Shown piece after piece: positions 5,088 to 7,688 of a stretch of 7,688 nt of DNA. Below the pieces are notes generated by a model that was given only the letters and a program-made list of their open reading frames with translations, was not told the DNA's origin and searched no databases. Position numbers and translations under genes: made by a program. The stretch's first letter is position 1; the number at the start of each line of letters is the position of its first letter. Source of the stretch: Opitutaceae bacterium (GTDB taxonomy: Bacteria > Verrucomicrobiota > Verrucomicrobiae > Opitutales > Opitutaceae); contig JAISAX010000248.1 of assembly GCA_031266495.1 (NCBI GenBank), forward strand, positions 1 through 7,688, given 5' to 3'.

Positions 5088-6372
5088 CTTGAAATATGTT
5101 CTCACCCAGTCAACGAACCGCAAACTCCCGGAAACCACCCCGCGCACTCTGAAATTACCCCTGAACCTGAACAAAATCGTGACCCTCGTCGGCATCCGGC
5201 GCAGCGGAAAAACCTGGCTGCTCTACGAAACCATGCGCCGCCTGGAATCCGGAGGCGTCGCACGTCAACAAATGATCCACCTCAATTTCGAAGACGACCG
5301 CCTGTTCCCGATCCGGCTCGAAGAACTGGACATGATTCTCCGCGCCCACGAGGAGTTGTATCCAGATTTCTCGGACAAAACGAGGCATCTCTTTTTTGAC
5401 GAAATCCAGAACGTGTCCGGTTGGGAAACGTATGTCCGACGGCTGTATGACAACGAGGACGTTCGCATTTTTGTCACCGGATCCTCCTCGCATTTGTTGT
5501 CCCGCGAGCTGGCGACGGGATTGCGCGGACGCAGCATCTCGTTTGAAGTTTTTCCGTTCTCGTTCGCCGAGTTCCTGACGTTTCGCGGGATTCGCCATGT
5601 GCCGTATTCCCGCGCCTCGGAGAGCCGTTTGGTGGCGGCGCTGGAGGATTATCTGGCGACGGGCGGATTGCCGGAGCTCGTTCCGGCGGAACCGGAACTG
5701 CGCCCACGCATTCTCAAGGAGTATGTGGACCTGGTTTTTTACCGGGATTTGGTGGATCGTTACAAGGTATCGAATCCGCTAGTGTTGCGCCTGTTGCTCA
5801 AGCACTGTCTTGCGCAGCCGGCGACGTTGCTCAGCGTCCACAAGCTTTACCACGATTTTCGTTCGCAGGGGTTCGCGCTCTCGAAGGACTCGCTTTACCA
5901 ATACCTCGGGTATCTTGAAGAGTCGTATGTGTTGTTCACGTTGCCGGTGGCGGAGCGGTCGTTGCGCAAGCGGGCAATGCAACCGAAGAAATTGCACGCG
6001 ATGGATTGGGCGTTGGGTTATCCGTTTGTGGCGGAAAAAAACATCGATGTCGGGCGAAAACTGGAAAGCGCGGTGTTTTTGCACTGGCGGCGAAGGCGCG
6101 AGGATTTGGCATGGATGTCGGGCGAGCAGCGTGAGATCGATCTTGTGTTGAATGACGATTCGCCGGAAACGCTCGTCAATGTCGCGTGGTCGGTGGAATC
6201 GCCTGCCACGTGGGCGCGTGAAATCGCCGCGCTCGAATGGGCCGGGAAAACACATCCCGACGCGGAACGCGTCCTGGTCGCGCACGAACTGCCATTGGGT
6301 CGCGCCGCCGCGTCCTACCCCCCCCCCCCCGGTGTTCGTTTGGTGGAGGCGTGGCGTTATTTGCTGGAATAA
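5074..6372 (+). CDS. AAA_14/DUF4143-family ATPase
   Basis: A 432-residue protein from ATG 5074. Walker A is GIRRSGKT (40-47), the GxRRxGKT/S form typical of AAA_14 proteins. Walker B is HLFFDEIQNV with Asp109-Glu110, followed by the GWETYVRRLYD and VTGSSSHLLS sensor region and GRSISFEVFPFSFAEFL. The C-terminal DUF4143 part contains LYQYLGYLEESYVLF (274-288), a WRRRREDLAW segment, GEQREIDLVL (350-359) and VNVAWSV...TWAREIAALEW, matching the EID and xxVxxS...T..RE..AL pattern of the family. Function in the family is poorly known; a stand-alone cytosolic ATPase with a nuclease-fold-like tail is the usual description. An upstream TTG (5038) would add 12 residues but lies inside the palindrome. 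The start codon is in a 27-bp-arm palindrome, a C13 tract encodes PPPP 15 codons before the end, and the stop overlaps a long inverted repeat. The middle to 3' part is more G-ending in codon use than the C-ending first part. Confidence 0.9.
   Translation: MDKESLKYVLTQSTNRKLPETTPRTLKLPLNLNKIVTLVGIRRSGKTWLLYETMRRLESGGVARQQMIHLNFEDDRLFPIRLEELDMILRAHEELYPDFSDKTRHLFFDEIQNVSGWETYVRRLYDNEDVRIFVTGSSSHLLSRELATGLRGRSISFEVFPFSFAEFLTFRGIRHVPYSRASESRLVAALEDYLATGGLPELVPAEPELRPRILKEYVDLVFYRDLVDRYKVSNPLVLRLLLKHCLAQPATLLSVHKLYHDFRSQGFALSKDSLYQYLGYLEESYVLFTLPVAERSLRKRAMQPKKLHAMDWALGYPFVAEKNIDVGRKLESAVFLHWRRRREDLAWMSGEQREIDLVLNDDSPETLVNVAWSVESPATWAREIAALEWAGKTHPDAERVLVAHELPLGRAAASYPPPPGVRLVEAWRYLLE
6318..6330. 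repeat. C13 homopolymer inside the ATPase 3' coding end
   Basis: Thirteen C residues encode the end of a Tyr codon and four prolines, just before GVRLVEAWRYLLE and the stop. At this length the frame gives a family-like C-terminus. One extra C would replace the last 13 residues with a different tail ending at 6382, and two extra would read into the downstream inverted repeat. Tracts of this kind change length by replication slippage. Confidence 0.9.
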
Positions 6373-6537
6373 GGAACTGTAATGAAAGAAACAGAGCAAA
6401 GATGCGCCGGGATTGAAGAGCGAGCCAAGGAGCTGACGAGGGAGTTTACCGGATTGTGAATAAATGACCGGGTCAGCGACGCTGGCTCGCTCTTCAAGAC
6501 CAGGCAAATTTGCTCTGTTTATTTCAGTACAGTTCCT
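6372..6537. repeat. 166-bp imperfect inverted repeat fused to the ATPase stop codon
   Basis: The left arm 6372-6437 and right arm 6472-6537 are inverted copies with about 80 percent agreement by eye and two single-base gaps. The best blocks are AGGAACTGTA, AAACAGAGCAAA, TTGAAGAGCGAGCCA and GCTGAC. A 34-base centre (6438-6471) separates them. The first base of the element is the last base of the ATPase TAA. The left arm contains a 25-codon open frame (6382-6459, MKETEQRCAGIEERAKEL...), which in the inverted right arm is broken by TAA, so coding is doubtful. It may be a miniature mobile element distinct from the A/B/C family, or a very long 3' hairpin stabilising or terminating the ATPase mRNA. 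Confidence 0.75.
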
Positions 6538-6771
6538 ATGGGCAACGACTCGCGCAAACGACGGCTTGCCTTGTCCGACACCTTCACTCCACACCATGCC
6601 CTCATTTTTTGCGCCCCTCGCCTCTCCCCCGCCGGCCCCCCGTTCGTCGATTCTGTTTCAGAGCGTCGAAGAACGCAGGGCGCCGGGAACAACACCGCGG
6701 CACAGGCATGATTTTTGGCAGCTCGAACGGGGGCGGAACGGTAGTTTTGAATTGGATACTGAGAGAAAACC
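6538..6771. other. Intergenic stretch without recognisable content
   Basis: Between the 166-bp inverted repeat and element copy B there is no gene with family-like content, no RNA gene and no clear promoter. C-rich segments (for example near 6627-6645) and GAACGGGGGCGGAACGG at 6725-6741 are present. The latter resembles the GAACGGGG motif bordering the other element copies. Confidence 0.4.
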
Positions 6772-6890
6772 GAAGGGGTCAGGCCGAAGAATGTTAATTC
6801 TTGTGTTCCATCGTTGTAGTTTGGGAATGCGGGTACTCTTTCTCCTTCATGCTGTTATCGTATAAAATTAACATTCTTCGGCCTGACCCC
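6772..6890. mobile_element. MITE-like palindromic element, copy B
   Basis: The same element as copy A and in the same orientation. Perfect 25-bp terminal inverted repeats (6775-6799 and 6866-6890, GGGGTCAGGCCGAAGAATG then TTAATT) enclose a 66-bp centre. The centre differs from copy A at only a few bases, including one extra G near 6824 that breaks the short internal frame MKEKEYLHSK seen on the minus strand of copy A. No target-site duplication is obvious. It lies in a long gap between the rightward ATPase and the leftward RraA-family gene. Confidence 0.78.
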
Positions 6891-6912
6891 GTTCGCCCTC
6901 CCGCGGGAACGG

Positions 6913-6959
6913 CTGGCTGCCACTGGCTGCCACTCCACCGGGGCCGGCAAGATGCCGGC
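6913..6959. repeat. 10-bp tandem repeat plus REP-like hairpin
   Basis: CTGGCTGCCA is repeated exactly at 6913-6922 and 6923-6932. It is followed by GCCGGC AAGAT GCCGGC (6943-6959), a hairpin with 6-bp stems in the context GGCCGGCAAGATGCCGGCGG. I recall similar GCCGGCAAGATGCCGGC units being common as dispersed REP-like repeats in Verrucomicrobia and Planctomycetes genomes, but this could not be checked here. Confidence 0.55.
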
Positions 6960-7010
6960 GGTCCCAGGCGCTTCCGCGCCAATGGCCAATATCGTCACCT
7001 CTCCCGCCGT

Positions 7011-7023
7011 CCCCCCCCCCCCC
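7011..7023. repeat. C13 homopolymer, intergenic
   Basis: Thirteen C residues in the non-coding stretch after the REP-like hairpin. No gene boundary is close, so slippage here would probably be silent. Confidence 0.9.
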
Positions 7024-7058
7024 TGCTTCCATCGAAAACGTCGAAGAACCAACGCCTT

Positions 7059-7093
7059 CCGCGTAACATCGGTTATTTCCTGATATTACGCGG
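7059..7093. repeat. 8-bp inverted repeat CCGCGTAA / TTACGCGG
   Basis: Perfect arms at 7059-7066 and 7086-7093 enclose a 19-base loop. No T run follows on either strand, so it is not an intrinsic terminator. Its function is unknown. Confidence 0.45.
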
Positions 7094-7135
7094 TTCGACA
7101 GGTATCGACGAAATCTACGAGGACGATAAGGCGAC

Positions 7136-7146
7136 GGGGGGGGGGG
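7136..7146. repeat. G11 homopolymer, intergenic
   Basis: Eleven G residues on the plus strand, the only long tract in this orientation, about 150 bases beyond the stop codon of the leftward RraA-family gene. Confidence 0.9.
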
Positions 7147-7208
7147 AGGAGAAGCGGGATACTCCGGGAAACAGTTTGGCGAAATCCGTGCCGTCCGGTT
7201 TTTTTATC

Positions 7209-7246
7209 CGGATTGGCAGTAGTTACCAACTGAAGTTACCAATCCG
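7209..7246. repeat. 8-bp inverted repeat CGGATTGG / CCAATCCG downstream of RraA-family gene
   Basis: Perfect arms 7209-7216 and 7239-7246 flank a 22-base loop that contains AGTT-ACC-AACT. It lies 50 bases past the leftward gene's stop codon. Read in that gene's direction the stem is followed by A residues rather than T residues, so a rho-independent terminator is not supported. RNA 3'-end protection is possible. Confidence 0.4.
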
Positions 7247-7295
7247 TGGTTCGTTCAGGGTCATCCGGCATCCGGGACCCGGGACCTAGAATTGT

Positions 7296-7688
7296 TCAGA
7301 AATAGCCGCCCTTCTCCGTGATCTCGCGCAGCGTCTGGCCTTCGGCGACCCACGAAAAAATCTTCTTCTCGTTGCCGCGAATCTCCTCGGCGCGGAGCAG
7401 CACCTCGTGCGCGATGTCGCGCGGCACCACGACCACGCCGTCGATGTCGCCGAGGATCACGTCGCCGGGACGGATGACCGCGTCGCCGATCTTGATCGGA
7501 ATCTGGTAGTGCGTGATCAGGCAGCGCCCGAGCGAGCCGTTCGGGATGCGGTGCTTGTAGAAAAGAGGAAACTTCTTTTCGAGAATCTGGTGCGTGTCGC
7601 GGATGCCGCCGTCGATGACCGCGCCCTTCACGCCGAGACCGACCGCCGTGGCCGTCATAACGCCGCCCCAGAGCGTGGCCTTCTCGTC
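7296..7688 (-). CDS. RraA-family protein (HMG aldolase-like), 3' part; gene continues beyond the window
   Basis: The frame is open to the last base, giving at least 130 residues (DEKATLWGGVMTATAVG... to EKGGYF). It contains GLGVKGAVIDGGIRD, the family signature with the catalytic-type Arg-Asp pair (IRD, near 7596-7604). Further on is IGDAVIRPGDVILGDIDGVVVVP, the conserved GD..GV.V.P block, then an HEVLLRAEEI helix. The family includes 4-hydroxy-4-methyl-2-oxoglutarate/oxaloacetate aldolases and the RNase E regulator RraA. In heterotrophs with sugar-degradation loci such proteins are usually annotated as aldolase- or dehydratase-like enzymes, and a metabolic role is more likely than RNase control. 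The N-terminal part lies beyond 7688; a start at ATG 7656-7658 would remove conserved sequence. Substrate is not determinable. Confidence 0.85.
   Translation of the reverse strand, partial: DEKATLWGGVMTATAVGLGVKGAVIDGGIRDTHQILEKKFPLFYKHRIPNGSLGRCLITHYQIPIKIGDAVIRPGDVILGDIDGVVVVPRDIAHEVLLRAEEIRGNEKKIFSWVAEGQTLREITEKGGYF

Noticed and set aside
6382..6459. 25-residue small protein MKETEQRC...
   Set aside because: The frame exists only in the left arm of an inverted repeat, the copy in the right arm has a stop at the third codon, and no ribosome-binding site is clear.
6665..7049. Shared 11-mer CGTCGAAGAAC in two intergenic places
   Set aside because: A match this short is expected by chance in a window of this size.
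7196..7214. TCCGG-T7AT-CCGGA as an intrinsic terminator
   Set aside because: The T run is in the loop rather than after the stem, and the stem is only five base pairs.
1..7688. CRISPR array, tRNA or rRNA genes
   Set aside because: No regularly spaced direct repeats, cloverleaf-like sequences or rRNA segments were recognised on either strand.

Overview
The window looks like a chromosomal segment of a GC-rich Verrucomicrobia-type bacterium, most likely in or near the Opitutaceae. This is inferred from the combination of a PEP-CTERM surface protein, a prepilin-like protein with an RHGG...FADA ending, a PL5-like lyase and an RraA-family protein. Ribosome-binding sites are weak or absent and the intergenic DNA is full of short palindromic repeats. 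No rRNA, tRNA, CRISPR array or full-length transposase is visible.

Layout. 1-465: a C-rich, G-quadruplex-prone end, then a small leftward ribbon-helix-helix-like gene (103-339), then a divergent promoter region holding a 32-bp dyad (388-419). 465-3526: three rightward genes forming a surface or polysaccharide module. They are a PEP-CTERM protein interrupted by one in-frame TGA, a prepilin-like (type II pseudopilin) protein, and a secreted alginate-lyase-like enzyme; poly-C tracts lie in both gaps between them. 3527-3770: a convergent gap with repeat element copy A. 3771-4664: a leftward SPFH/slipin gene with no visible membrane anchor. 4665-5073: a divergent gap with a 16-bp tandem repeat, a truncated inverted copy (C) of the same repeat element, and a 56-bp near-perfect palindrome that swallows the next start codon. 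5074-6372: a rightward AAA_14/DUF4143 ATPase with a 13-C tract near its 3' end. 6372-6537: a 166-bp imperfect inverted repeat fused to the ATPase stop codon. 6538-7295: non-coding, with element copy B, REP-like hairpins and C/G tracts. 7296-7688: the 3' part of a leftward RraA-family gene that runs off the window.

How it fits together. The first block plausibly serves extracellular polysaccharide capture and degradation: a surface protein sorted by the PEP-CTERM/exosortase system, a pseudopilin-like envelope protein, and a lyase cutting uronate polymers. The ATPase is the oddest unit. It has a 27-bp-arm palindrome on its start codon, a mutable homopolymer in its last codons and a 66-bp-arm inverted repeat at its stop. 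This suggests either a mobile or repeat-invaded cassette, or a gene whose expression is set by structure and slippage. Long C/G homopolymers (six of 9 to 14 nt) and repeat elements occupy most intergenic gaps and are the main non-genic signal.
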